Source: Sulfurivermis fontis
GTDB lineage: Bacteria > Pseudomonadota > Gammaproteobacteria > Thiohalomonadales > Thiohalomonadaceae
Length of the DNA: 64,000 nt
Assembly (NCBI RefSeq): GCF_004001245.1
Contig: NZ_AP018724.1
Span: forward strand, 1,666,501-1,730,500
Direction of reading: 5' to 3'
Shown here: piece by piece, positions 48,874 to 55,883 of the stretch
Layout of the letters: each line of letters begins with the position of its first letter
How positions within the stretch are numbered: the first letter of the stretch is position 1
Made by a program: the position numbers and the translations under genes
The notes under the pieces: model-generated
What the model was told of the DNA's origin: nothing
The model's input: only the letters and a program-made list of their open reading frames with translations
The model's database searches: none

Positions 48874-48889
48874 TGCATGATTCATGCCC
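48874..48889 (-). promoter_or_regulatory. Sigma54 promoter of the receptor operon
   Basis: Minus strand GGGCATG-AATC-ATGCA compared with TGGCAYR-N4-TTGCW: invariant GG and GC have the exact 10-bp spacing, with two mismatches elsewhere. Predicted start near 48862, about 130 bp before the start codon. Confidence 0.68.
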
Positions 48890-48945
48890 GCCGCCAAGTG
48901 ATTGTTTCCACACTCCATGTGGTTTCAACATCACCACGGGATCAC

Positions 48946-48975
48946 GGTAAATGCCGCACTGCCGCGGCATATGAC
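48946..48975 (-). promoter_or_regulatory. 30-bp dyad 1, putative enhancer site for the receptor promoter
   Basis: GGTAAATGCC, 10 bp, GGCATATGAC: arms match 7 of 10 as inverted repeats and share the layout of dyad 2. The near edge is 57 bp from the GG of the minus-strand sigma54 promoter. Confidence 0.62.
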
Positions 48976-49035
48976 ACAGCGGCAGATTCCACCGCCCGTC
49001 GCCGCACCGCGAACTACGTCCGCCGGCTGCGCTGT

Positions 49036-49065
49036 GTCAAATGCCACAGGATCGCGGCATATGAC
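49036..49065 (+). promoter_or_regulatory. 30-bp dyad 2, putative enhancer site for the reductase operon
   Basis: GTCAAATGCC, 10 bp, GGCATATGAC: arms match 9 of 10 as inverted repeats. The right arm is identical to that of dyad 1, 90 bp away. The near edge is 59 bp from the GG of the plus-strand sigma54 promoter, mirroring dyad 1. Confidence 0.65.
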
Positions 49066-49123
49066 CTGGCGCCCACCCGCTGCGCCAGCGCCGCGAGTGC
49101 ATAGGTTCAATGGCTTATACCGT

Positions 49124-49139
49124 TGGCATGCATCGTGCT
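49124..49139 (+). promoter_or_regulatory. Sigma54 promoter of the reductase operon
   Basis: TGGCATG-CATC-GTGCT compared with TGGCAYR-N4-TTGCW: one mismatch, with invariant GG and GC 10 bp apart. Predicted start near 49150, about 47 bp before the first gene of the operon. Confidence 0.72.
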
Positions 49140-49196
49140 CTCCTCAATAGTCGCGCCTTCCCCGCGCATCACGCCGGACAACCAACGGATTTGCCC

Positions 49197-50144
49197 ATGA
49201 GAACAACGACAACCCTGTTAATGACACTATTACTCGCCTGCGGTGCACCTCTGACGGCAGCGCCCCTGTGGTGGTCGGAAACCAACCCCCATGCCGAACA
49301 CGGCGACGCGCGCCATTCCCACGGTGGTCCGGTAGAGATACGCCGTGGTGTCTATTACAAGAATCTTTGGCTGCGCAGCGGCGATGGGCCGGCAAATTCT
49401 GCCTATGTGGATCAGCTCATGCCCGGACGGCTGCTGTTGCAGAACGTCAAGGGCGATGTCGTGGAAATGTCCGGCGGCAACCTGCACGGTTCCTTCGGCG
49501 TCAACTTCGCCATGCCGGACGAGGGGTTCTACAACCTGTACCTGATCTCCGAATTCGTCAGTGACGGCGTGCGTCATATCGGCGTCGCCAAGTCCGAGGT
49601 GCTGAAACACAGCTGCCGAGAGGGCCATGATCACATCAAACCGCTGATTGCGCCGCGCACCCTCGACACCCTGCCGCTGGAGATCGTGCGCGAACGCCAG
49701 ATGGCGGAGAACTTCCATACCCTGCTTGGCTACGGCGACACCGTCACCTTCCAGATACGGCGTCAAGGCCAGCCGCTGGCCGACGCCGAGGTCACCTTTC
49801 ACACCGCGCAGGGCTGGCACAAGACCGTACGCAGCGACGCCGCCGGCCACGCCAGCTTCATGCTGGTGCGCGACTACTATCCGGACTGGCATGAGTTCGA
49901 GCGCCGCTACCGCCAAGACTACATGGTCAGCGCCGCTTACAGCGTCACCGAGGACGGCATGCCCACCCGCTATGTCGCCACGTACAACGGCAGTTACTAT
50001 CCGTCGACGCGCGACTATCGCTCCTACGCCTACGGTCTGCTGCTGGGCACCTTCGCCCTGACCTTCACCGGCGTCGCCGTCTACCTGTACCGTCGCCGCC
50101 GTCAGCGTCGCTTCCACGAGGTCCGCTTCGATGAAAAGAATTAG
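49197..50144 (+). CDS. His-rich periplasmic protein with C-terminal membrane anchor (DUF4198-like)
   Basis: A 315-residue protein. A signal peptide (TTLLMTLLLACGAPLTA) is followed by a His-rich mature N-terminus (NPHAEHGDARHSHGG) and a second metal-suggestive HSCREGHDH near residue 145. A beta-sandwich-like domain (GQPLADAEVTFHTAQGWHK, SDAAGHASFML) resembles DUF4198/NikK-type metal-uptake proteins. One C-terminal helix (YGLLLGTFALTFTGVAVYLY) and a basic tail anchor it. First gene of the sigma54-driven operon, overlapping the next by 14 bp. Function is inferred as periplasmic ligand or metal handling; the family call is tentative. Confidence 0.7.
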   Translation: MRTTTTLLMTLLLACGAPLTAAPLWWSETNPHAEHGDARHSHGGPVEIRRGVYYKNLWLRSGDGPANSAYVDQLMPGRLLLQNVKGDVVEMSGGNLHGSFGVNFAMPDEGFYNLYLISEFVSDGVRHIGVAKSEVLKHSCREGHDHIKPLIAPRTLDTLPLEIVRERQMAENFHTLLGYGDTVTFQIRRQGQPLADAEVTFHTAQGWHKTVRSDAAGHASFMLVRDYYPDWHEFERRYRQDYMVSAAYSVTEDGMPTRYVATYNGSYYPSTRDYRSYAYGLLLGTFALTFTGVAVYLYRRRRQRRFHEVRFDEKN

Positions 50145-51117
50145 GGACGCCGTCAACAGCGTCGACCTGCGGCGCTTCCGCTTCTGGCTGCAACTGTTCT
50201 TCTTCGTGCTGCTGGTCTATGGCGGCTATCTGGCCGTCAATCTGGGTCAGTACCTGCCCACCTTCGCCTGCGGCTTCAATCAGGAGGGCCGCGGCGGCAT
50301 CTGCTATCTGCTGCCCTTACAGCACCAGTTGGCGATGTCCTGGAAAACCTTGTTCAGTTGGGCCGGGCTGATGGTGTTGCAGGGATTTCTGTTCTTCGCC
50401 CTGTGGTTCTTCGTGCTCAATAAGGGTTGGTGCGGCTATGTCTGCCCGCTGGGCACCCTCCAGGATTGGATCACCAGCCTGCGCGCCCGTCTCGGCATCC
50501 GTTACTCGCGTTATACCGAAGGCCAGTTCCGCCGCCTCAGCCTGATCAAGTATCTGCTGCTGGCCCTGATGATTCTGATTCCGCTCGGCATCGGCGGTGC
50601 GCTGCTGCCCCACGACATGGGCACGCCGTTCTGCGACATCTGTCCCGGGCGCATGATCATTCCCATGTTCACCGGTGACTTTTCCCAGCTCACCATCGAC
50701 TTCTCCACCAAGACCACCATGGTGATGACTGCGCTGGGCATGCTGGTCACCGGCCTGTTTCTGGCCGGCGCCTTTTTCAAGAAACGGTTCTTCTGCTTCT
50801 TCTGCCCCATGAGCGCCCTGCACTACCTGCTGTCCAAGCCGGCACTGCTCAGGCTGAAGAAGGACGGCGCCAAGTGCACCCGCTGCGGCGACTGCTATCG
50901 GGTGTGCGACATGGAAATCAGGGAAATCGCCGATGAAGTGAAGGATCCGCGCATCATGCAGGATGACTGCATCATGTGCCTCAAGTGCGTGGCCCATTGC
51001 CCGGAACCCGGCGCACTCAAGGCCACCTTTGCCGGCATCCCCATTTTCGAATCCACTGAATACGGCTTCATCAAGCGCATGAACAAGGGACACCAACATG
51101 AACACAACGCCCAGTGA
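50131..51117 (+). CDS. NapH-like membrane polyferredoxin
   Basis: A 328-residue inner-membrane electron-transfer protein with about four to five helices. CxxxCP-type cysteine pairs are at 101/105 (CGYVCP), 168/171 (CDICP) and 222/225 (CFFCP). Two [4Fe-4S] motifs lie at the C-terminal cytoplasmic end (Cys249/252/255/259 and 280/283/286/290). NapH/NosR-type proteins move electrons between quinol and Fe-S partners. Here no nap or nos genes are adjacent; its neighbours are the double-cubane-like protein and activase. It is a plausible electron entry point for them. Start overlaps the upstream gene and its end overlaps the next by 20 bp. Confidence 0.85.
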   Translation: MKRIRDAVNSVDLRRFRFWLQLFFFVLLVYGGYLAVNLGQYLPTFACGFNQEGRGGICYLLPLQHQLAMSWKTLFSWAGLMVLQGFLFFALWFFVLNKGWCGYVCPLGTLQDWITSLRARLGIRYSRYTEGQFRRLSLIKYLLLALMILIPLGIGGALLPHDMGTPFCDICPGRMIIPMFTGDFSQLTIDFSTKTTMVMTALGMLVTGLFLAGAFFKKRFFCFFCPMSALHYLLSKPALLRLKKDGAKCTRCGDCYRVCDMEIREIADEVKDPRIMQDDCIMCLKCVAHCPEPGALKATFAGIPIFESTEYGFIKRMNKGHQHEHNAQ

Positions 51118-52372
51118 GGCCCTGGCCTACAACCGTTCACGCCAGGCGCGGGAGGCGGAAACCCTGCTTGATCGCATACAGGATGGCTTCCCCGACAATC
51201 CGCAGGCGATGCGCTATTTCTACGACCTGTTCCGCAACGTCTATTGTCATGGCGAGCCAGTCAAGCACGAGGGCACGCTGGTCGGTACCACCTGCATCCA
51301 TGCCCCGGAGGAACTGATTTACGCCTTCGGTGCCACGCCGGTACGGCTATGCAACGGCTCCTATCACTACGACCAGATCGGTGCCGACTTCATGCCGGCC
51401 AAGTCCTGCCCTCTGGTGAAGGCCACACTGGGTTCCCTGCATGCCAAGGCGGCGGTGCCCAATACCGCGGCGCTGGAGTTGATCGTCAACCCCACCACCT
51501 GCGATCAGAAGACCAAGGCGAGCGCAATGATCGCGGCCATGGGCTACCAGGTGCATGACCTGGAGCTGCCGCCGGCCAAGGAAAGCGAGGAGGCACGGCT
51601 GTACTGGCAGCGCTCCGTACGCCGCCTGGCCGTGCGCCTGCGCGAACTGACCGGGCGCAAACTGACGCGCAACAATCTGAAGCAGGCCATGGCGCGCACC
51701 GCCCGCGCCCAGGCCGCTTTCCGAGCCCTGCATCAACTGCGCAAATCCGCACCGGCACTGTTCCTCGGCAAGGATGCCTTCCTGGTGACCAACGCCTATT
51801 TCTTCGATGATCTCGACCGCTGGACCGCTGCGGTGGAGCAGCTCAACGCCGAGCTTCTGCAACGGCAACAGGCGGGATTCCAGGCGGCGCAGAAACGCGC
51901 GCCGCGCATCCTGTTCACCGGTTCGCCGCCCATCTTCCCCAACCTGAAGCTACCGCTCCTCATCGAGGAAGCGGGCGGCGTGGTGGTGGCCGACGAGACC
52001 TGCTCCGCCAACCGCATGCTCTACGACATGACGGCGGTGGACGAATGGCTGCTCAACGATATGGTGGACGGCCTGGCCGATCGCTATCTCAAGCCCTGCA
52101 CCTGCCCGATCTTCACCCGCAACGACGATCGCCAGCGCCGCCTGCTGCAACTGGCGTCTGACTTCAGCGTCGACGGCGTGGTGTATCAGGCCTTCGCCGG
52201 CTGCCAGGTCTACGAAATGGAGCACCGCAGCATCGCCGACGTGCTCGCCGCGCAGGACATTCCCATGCTGTACGTGGAGACCGACTACAGCCCCGACGAC
52301 ATGGGCCAGTTGTCCACCCGCATCGAGGCGTTTCTGGAGTCCATCAAAACCCGCAAGAGGAGCAAGCAATGA
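51098..52372 (+). CDS. 2-hydroxyacyl-CoA dehydratase D-component family / double-cubane-cluster-like protein
   Basis: A 424-residue cytosolic Fe-S protein of the HgdB/BcrC/FldB fold. Single-chain organisation with its own activase is like the double-cubane cluster protein (DCCP) branch, which reduces small molecules at an [Fe8S9] cluster in an ATP-dependent way. Nine cysteines are present: 50, 66 (GTTCIHAPEE), 85 (RLCNGSY), 104 (KSCPLVKA), 135 (PTTCDQK), 302 (DETCSANRM), 334 and 336 (KPCTCP), 369 (FAGCQVYEME). This is enough for a double cubane. No CoA-transferase or second dehydratase subunit is nearby, so fermentation is unlikely. Natural substrate unknown. Confidence 0.85.
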   Translation: MNTTPSEALAYNRSRQAREAETLLDRIQDGFPDNPQAMRYFYDLFRNVYCHGEPVKHEGTLVGTTCIHAPEELIYAFGATPVRLCNGSYHYDQIGADFMPAKSCPLVKATLGSLHAKAAVPNTAALELIVNPTTCDQKTKASAMIAAMGYQVHDLELPPAKESEEARLYWQRSVRRLAVRLRELTGRKLTRNNLKQAMARTARAQAAFRALHQLRKSAPALFLGKDAFLVTNAYFFDDLDRWTAAVEQLNAELLQRQQAGFQAAQKRAPRILFTGSPPIFPNLKLPLLIEEAGGVVVADETCSANRMLYDMTAVDEWLLNDMVDGLADRYLKPCTCPIFTRNDDRQRRLLQLASDFSVDGVVYQAFAGCQVYEMEHRSIADVLAAQDIPMLYVETDYSPDDMGQLSTRIEAFLESIKTRKRSKQ

Positions 52373-53169
52373 GTTATTTCGCCGGTATCGACATCGGCTC
52401 CACCGCCATCAAGGCCGCCGTGGTCGATGACGCAGGCGCACTGGTCGGCACCCATATCGCTCCTACCGGAAGTTCCTTTCACAAAAACGCCATGGAAACC
52501 TTCGAAACGCTGCTGGCCCGGCACGGCATCACCCGCGACGCGGTAAAGTTCATCACCGCCACCGGCTACGGCCGCAAACTGTTCAAAGAGGCGGACGACT
52601 CCATCAGCGAGATCACCGCCAACGCCATAGGTGCCTGGGAGGCAGGCAAGGCCTTCGGCGGCGTGCGCACCATCATCAACATCGGCGGCCAGGACTCCAA
52701 GGCGATCCAAATCGACGTCAACGGCAACGTCAGCAACTTTGCCATGAACGACAAGTGCGCCGCCGGCACCGGCCGTTTCCTCGATGTGGCCGCGCGCAAC
52801 CTGGAGATCGACCTGGAAGAACTGGGCGACTACCACTTCGGTGGCAACGGCACACCGCTCACCATCAACAGCACCTGCGCGGTATTCGCCGAGTCGGAGA
52901 TCATCGGCCTGCTGGCCAAGGGCCACGGCAAGGAAGAGATCGTCGCCGGCATCCACTACTCCATCGCCCGCCGCACCGTGCGCTTGGCCAAGCGCGTCGG
53001 CATCGAGGACCGTGTCTACTTCGACGGCGGCCCGGCGCTGAACAAGGGCCTGGTGGCGGCGCTCCAGGACGAACTGGGCCGCGAACTGGTGATTCCGCAG
53101 GAGCCGCAGACCACCACCGCCTTCGGTGCCGCGATGCTGGCGCGCAGCCAGTTTCTGGCCGAGGCGTGA
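52369..53169 (+). CDS. ATP-dependent activase, BadF/BadG/BcrA/BcrD family
   Basis: A 266-residue ASKHA-fold ATPase that feeds single low-potential electrons into its partner. ATP motifs are GIDIGSTAIKAAVVD (about 7-20), NIGGQDSKAI (104-113) and FDGGPALNKGL. The inter-subunit [4Fe-4S] cluster would use Cys130 (NDKCAAGTGRFL) and Cys170 (NSTCAVFAESE), the 40-residue spacing seen in HgdC/DCCP reductase. Its ATG overlaps the upstream gene's stop by 4 bp and its TGA overlaps the next ATG by 1 bp, so expression with the partner is tightly coupled. Confidence 0.93.
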   Translation: MSYFAGIDIGSTAIKAAVVDDAGALVGTHIAPTGSSFHKNAMETFETLLARHGITRDAVKFITATGYGRKLFKEADDSISEITANAIGAWEAGKAFGGVRTIINIGGQDSKAIQIDVNGNVSNFAMNDKCAAGTGRFLDVAARNLEIDLEELGDYHFGGNGTPLTINSTCAVFAESEIIGLLAKGHGKEEIVAGIHYSIARRTVRLAKRVGIEDRVYFDGGPALNKGLVAALQDELGRELVIPQEPQTTTAFGAAMLARSQFLAEA

Positions 53170-53852
53170 TGGAACCCATCGAGCAGACCATCGTCACCCT
53201 GCCCCTGGCCCTGGCCCTCGGTCTGGTGTTCGGTTTCAGCGCCTGCACCATCAGTTGCCTGCCCTATCTCGGCCCGGTGTTCCTCGCCAGCGAGGGCGGC
53301 ATCCGCCAGTCCTGGCGCACCGTGCTGCCCTTCTCCCTGGGGCGCCTGTGCAGCTATGGCGGCCTCGGGCTGCTGGCGGGCTATGTGGGGCAATATCTGG
53401 GCGACGATGCGGGACTCGGCGGCATGCGCTGGGTGCTTGGCAGTGCGGCGATCATGGTCGGCCTCGCCCTGTTGCTGCGCCGGACGCGGCGTACATCATG
53501 CAGCGTTCCGGTCGCCACGGAGCAGCCGCTGCAACGCTTCGATCCGGCGGCACCGCGCACCCTGATGCCCGGTGGACTGTTCCTGCTCGGTGCCAGCATG
53601 GCCCTCACCCCCTGCGCCCCCCTCGGCACGGTGCTGTTCTCCGCCGCCCTCACCGCCAGCGCCGCGCATGGCCTGGCCCTCGGCTTGTCCTTCGGACTCG
53701 GTGCCATTGCCCTCCCCGCGCTGATCTTCGGCATCGGCGTGGCCTACATCGGCGCCCGCCTGCGCGAACAATTGCGCCACTGGAGCCACGGCGTACAGCA
53801 CCTCAGCGCGCTGCTCCTCATCGCAGTCGGCGGGGTGAATCTGTTCGGCTGA
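53169..53852 (+). CDS. TauE/CcdA-like six-helix membrane protein
   Basis: A 227-residue inner-membrane protein with two repeated three-helix halves. Each half has a Cys-Pro motif near a helix: GFSACTISCLPYLGPVFL at the N-terminus and LTPCAPLGTVLFSAAL in the middle, resembling CcdA/DsbD-type reductant carriers and UreH/TauE-SafE proteins. It could pass electrons or thiol reductant across the membrane, or export a product. Last gene of the operon, followed by a strong terminator. Confidence 0.72.
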   Translation: MEPIEQTIVTLPLALALGLVFGFSACTISCLPYLGPVFLASEGGIRQSWRTVLPFSLGRLCSYGGLGLLAGYVGQYLGDDAGLGGMRWVLGSAAIMVGLALLLRRTRRTSCSVPVATEQPLQRFDPAAPRTLMPGGLFLLGASMALTPCAPLGTVLFSAALTASAAHGLALGLSFGLGAIALPALIFGIGVAYIGARLREQLRHWSHGVQHLSALLLIAVGGVNLFG

Positions 53853-53872
53853 ATGCGCGAACGCCGGAAACG

Positions 53873-53898
53873 AAAAAGCCCGCTGATGCGGGCTTTTT
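53873..53898. terminator. Bidirectional terminator ending the island operon and the tRNA-His unit
   Basis: AAAAAGCCCGC-TGAT-GCGGGCTTTTT, perfect 11-bp stem with flanking A/T runs. It serves the plus-strand operon and the minus-strand tRNA cluster. Confidence 0.88.
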
Positions 53899-53906
53899 CT
53901 GTTAGG

Positions 53907-53983
53907 TGGGGTGGACGATGGGACTCGAACCCACGACGGCCGGAATCACAATCCGGGACTCTACCAACTGAGCTACGTCCACC
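53907..53983 (-). tRNA. tRNA-His (anticodon GTG)
   Basis: 77-nt cloverleaf with the extra 5' G (GGTGGACGTAGCTCAG...) paired to C73, anticodon loop TTGTGAT with GTG, T-arm GTGGGTTCGAGTCCCAT, encoded CCA. Confidence 0.95.
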
Positions 53984-54016
53984 ATTGAAACTGTGGCCAC
54001 TGAAGGCCGCCGGGAT

Positions 54017-54093
54017 TGGCGCGCCCGGCAGGACTCGAACCTGCTACCCTCGGCTTAGAAGGCCGATGCTCTATCCGGATGAGCTACGGGCGC
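54017..54093 (-). tRNA. tRNA-Arg (anticodon TCT)
   Basis: 77-nt cloverleaf GCGCCCGTAGCTCATCCGG..., anticodon loop CTTCTAA with TCT, T-arm GCAGGTTCGAGTCCTGC, acceptor CGGGCGC-G and encoded CCA. The 5' end is set by full acceptor pairing. Confidence 0.95.
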
Positions 54094-54143
54094 CGGATGG
54101 CCGAGTCCGCGTATCCTATCGAAAAACGGTCCCTTAATCGAGT

Positions 54144-54220
54144 TGGTCGGGGTAGAGGGATTTGAACCCCCGACATCCTGCTCCCAAAGCAGGCGCGCTA
54201 CCGGACTGCGCTATACCCCG
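54144..54220 (-). tRNA. tRNA-Pro (anticodon TGG)
   Basis: 77-nt cloverleaf CGGGGTATAGCGCAGTCC..., anticodon loop TTTGGGA with TGG, T-arm GGGGGTTCAAATCCCTC, encoded CCA. First gene of the tRNA-Pro-Arg-His unit. Confidence 0.96.
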
Positions 54221-54267
54221 GATTCAGGAGCCGCGCCCGACCTTCGGCAGGACGCGCGAAGCGGGCG

Positions 54268-54296
54268 ATAATACGCGCCGACCGCCGGCGAGTCAA
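54268..54296 (-). promoter_or_regulatory. Sigma70 promoter of the tRNA-Pro/Arg/His unit
   Basis: Minus strand TTGACT (54291-54296), 17-bp spacer, TATTAT (54268-54273), about 48 bp before tRNA-Pro; strong match. Confidence 0.72.
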
Positions 54297-54437
54297 CGGC
54301 CGGAAGCGCCGGGCGCGGCTTGCTGCAATGGCGGACATTATATAGGAAAAGACGCGCGCAATACCGCACGAATCTTGGCGAAACCGCGCCCGGCGTGCGA
54401 ACATATGCCGCTTCCATTTTCAGCCCACGGCAAGGTT

Positions 54438-55292
54438 ATGAGCGCGCAGATCATCGACGGCAAGGCCATCGCATCCCGACTCCGCCAGCAGGTCAAGCAA
54501 CGTGTGGACGAGCGCGTCGCCAAGGGACTGCGTGCCCCCGGCCTCGCCGTGATCCTGGTGGGCAACGATCCGGCCTCCGAGGTCTATGTGGCACACAAGC
54601 GCAAGGATTGCGCCGAGGTGGGCTTCGCCTCCCGCGCCTACGACCTGGCCGCCGACACCAGTGAGCAACAGCTGCTCGGCCTCATCGACGAGCTGAACGA
54701 CGATGCCAGCGTCGACGGCATCCTGGTACAGCTGCCGCTGCCCGCACACATCGATGCCGAAAAGGTCATCGAGCGCATCCACCCGGACAAGGATGTGGAC
54801 GGCTTTCATCCCTACAACATCGGCCGCCTGGCCCTGCGCATGCCGGTGCTGCGTCCCTGCACCCCGCGTGGCGTGATGGTGCTGCTGGAAAGCCTCGGAC
54901 AGTCGCTCAAGGGCATGCACGCAGTGGTGGTGGGCGCCTCCAACATCGTCGGCCGTCCCATGGGCCTGGAACTGCTGCTGGCCGGCTGCACCGTCAGCAC
55001 CTGCCACCGCTTCACCCGCGACAGCGCCGCCCTGGCCCGTCAGGCCGACATCGTGGTGGTGGCCGTGGGCAAACCCGGTCTGGTCAAGGCCGACTGGATC
55101 AAGCCCGGCGCCATCGTCATCGATGTCGGCATCAACCGCACCGCCGACGGCAAGCTGGTGGGCGACGTGGACTACGCCGGCGTCAGCCAGGTGGCCGGCT
55201 GGATCACCCCGGTGCCGGGCGGCGTCGGGCCCATGACCCGCGCCCTGCTGCTGCAGAACACCCTCGACGCCGCCGACAAGCTGCATAAATAA
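54438..55292 (+). CDS. folD: Bifunctional methylene-THF dehydrogenase/cyclohydrolase FolD
   Basis: A 284-residue cytosolic enzyme interconverting 5,10-methylene- and 10-formyl-tetrahydrofolate. Signatures are [18 protein letters not shown] (catalytic Lys), [16 protein letters not shown]-binding [13 protein letters not shown], and the C-terminal [18 protein letters not shown]. The ATG at 54438 gives the standard [10 protein letters not shown] start; a longer frame reading back through the tRNA-Pro gene is spurious. Confidence 0.97.
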   Translation: MSAQIIDGKAIASRLRQQVKQRVDERVAKGLRAPGLAVILVGNDPASEVYVAHKRKDCAEVGFASRAYDLAADTSEQQLLGLIDELNDDASVDGILVQLPLPAHIDAEKVIERIHPDKDVDGFHPYNIGRLALRMPVLRPCTPRGVMVLLESLGQSLKGMHAVVVGASNIVGRPMGLELLLAGCTVSTCHRFTRDSAALARQADIVVVAVGKPGLVKADWIKPGAIVIDVGINRTADGKLVGDVDYAGVSQVAGWITPVPGGVGPMTRALLLQNTLDAADKLHK

Positions 55293-55340
55293 GGCCGCTT
55301 TGGCATTATCGGCGGGACAACTACAACAGAACCCGCCGCC

Positions 55341-55883
55341 ATGGAACTGCCCGGCCTGCTGCTCACCGCCCTCTTCGTCTGGGGCGTCATCATCTACAAC
55401 CGGCTGGTGCGTGACCGCAACCGCGTGCTCGCCGCCTGGTCGGACATCTCCGTCCAGCTCAAACGGCGCCACGACCTGCTGCCCAAACTGGTCGACGCGG
55501 TCAAACAGTACGCCGCCTATGAACAGGCCACCCTCAGCGCCGTCATCGAACTGCGCACCCGGAGCGAACACACCACTGCCCTGGCCGAAAAGGGCCGTCT
55601 GGAAAGCGCGCTCGGCACCGGCATGCACCAGTTGCTGGCCATGGCGGAGCAGTATCCGGAATTGAAGGCGAACCAGAACTTCCTCGCCCTGCAGCGCGAC
55701 ATCACCGCCGTGGAAGACCACTTGCAATACGCCCGCCGCTACTACAACGGCGCGGTGCGCAATCTCAACACCCGTATCGATTCCTTTCCCGACCTGCTGC
55801 TGGCCCGTCTGTTCGGCTTCCGGCAGCGTGAATATTTTGAACTGGAATCTGCCACCGAACGCCAGACTCCGGAGGTTCGCTGA
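55341..55883 (+). CDS. lemA: LemA family protein
   Basis: A 180-residue membrane-anchored helical-bundle protein. It has an N-terminal helix [18 protein letters not shown], then the LemA core ([78 protein letters not shown] spread over the rest). Function is poorly defined. The ATG of the DUF2207 gene overlaps its stop by one base; this pairing is common for LemA. Confidence 0.9.
   Translation: MELPGLLLTALFVWGVIIYNRLVRDRNRVLAAWSDISVQLKRRHDLLPKLVDAVKQYAAYEQATLSAVIELRTRSEHTTALAEKGRLESALGTGMHQLLAMAEQYPELKANQNFLALQRDITAVEDHLQYARRYYNGAVRNLNTRIDSFPDLLLARLFGFRQREYFELESATERQTPEVR

Noticed and set aside
50131-51117. Annotating the polyferredoxin as NapH or NosR of a nitrate or nitrous oxide operon
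   Set aside because: No nap or nos genes are nearby, and it overlaps the DCCP-like gene; only family-level similarity is claimed.
51098-53169. Nitrogenase or benzoyl-CoA reductase operon
   Set aside because: The subunit set is wrong: a single cluster protein plus one activase, no BcrA-D tetramer, no nif-type motifs.
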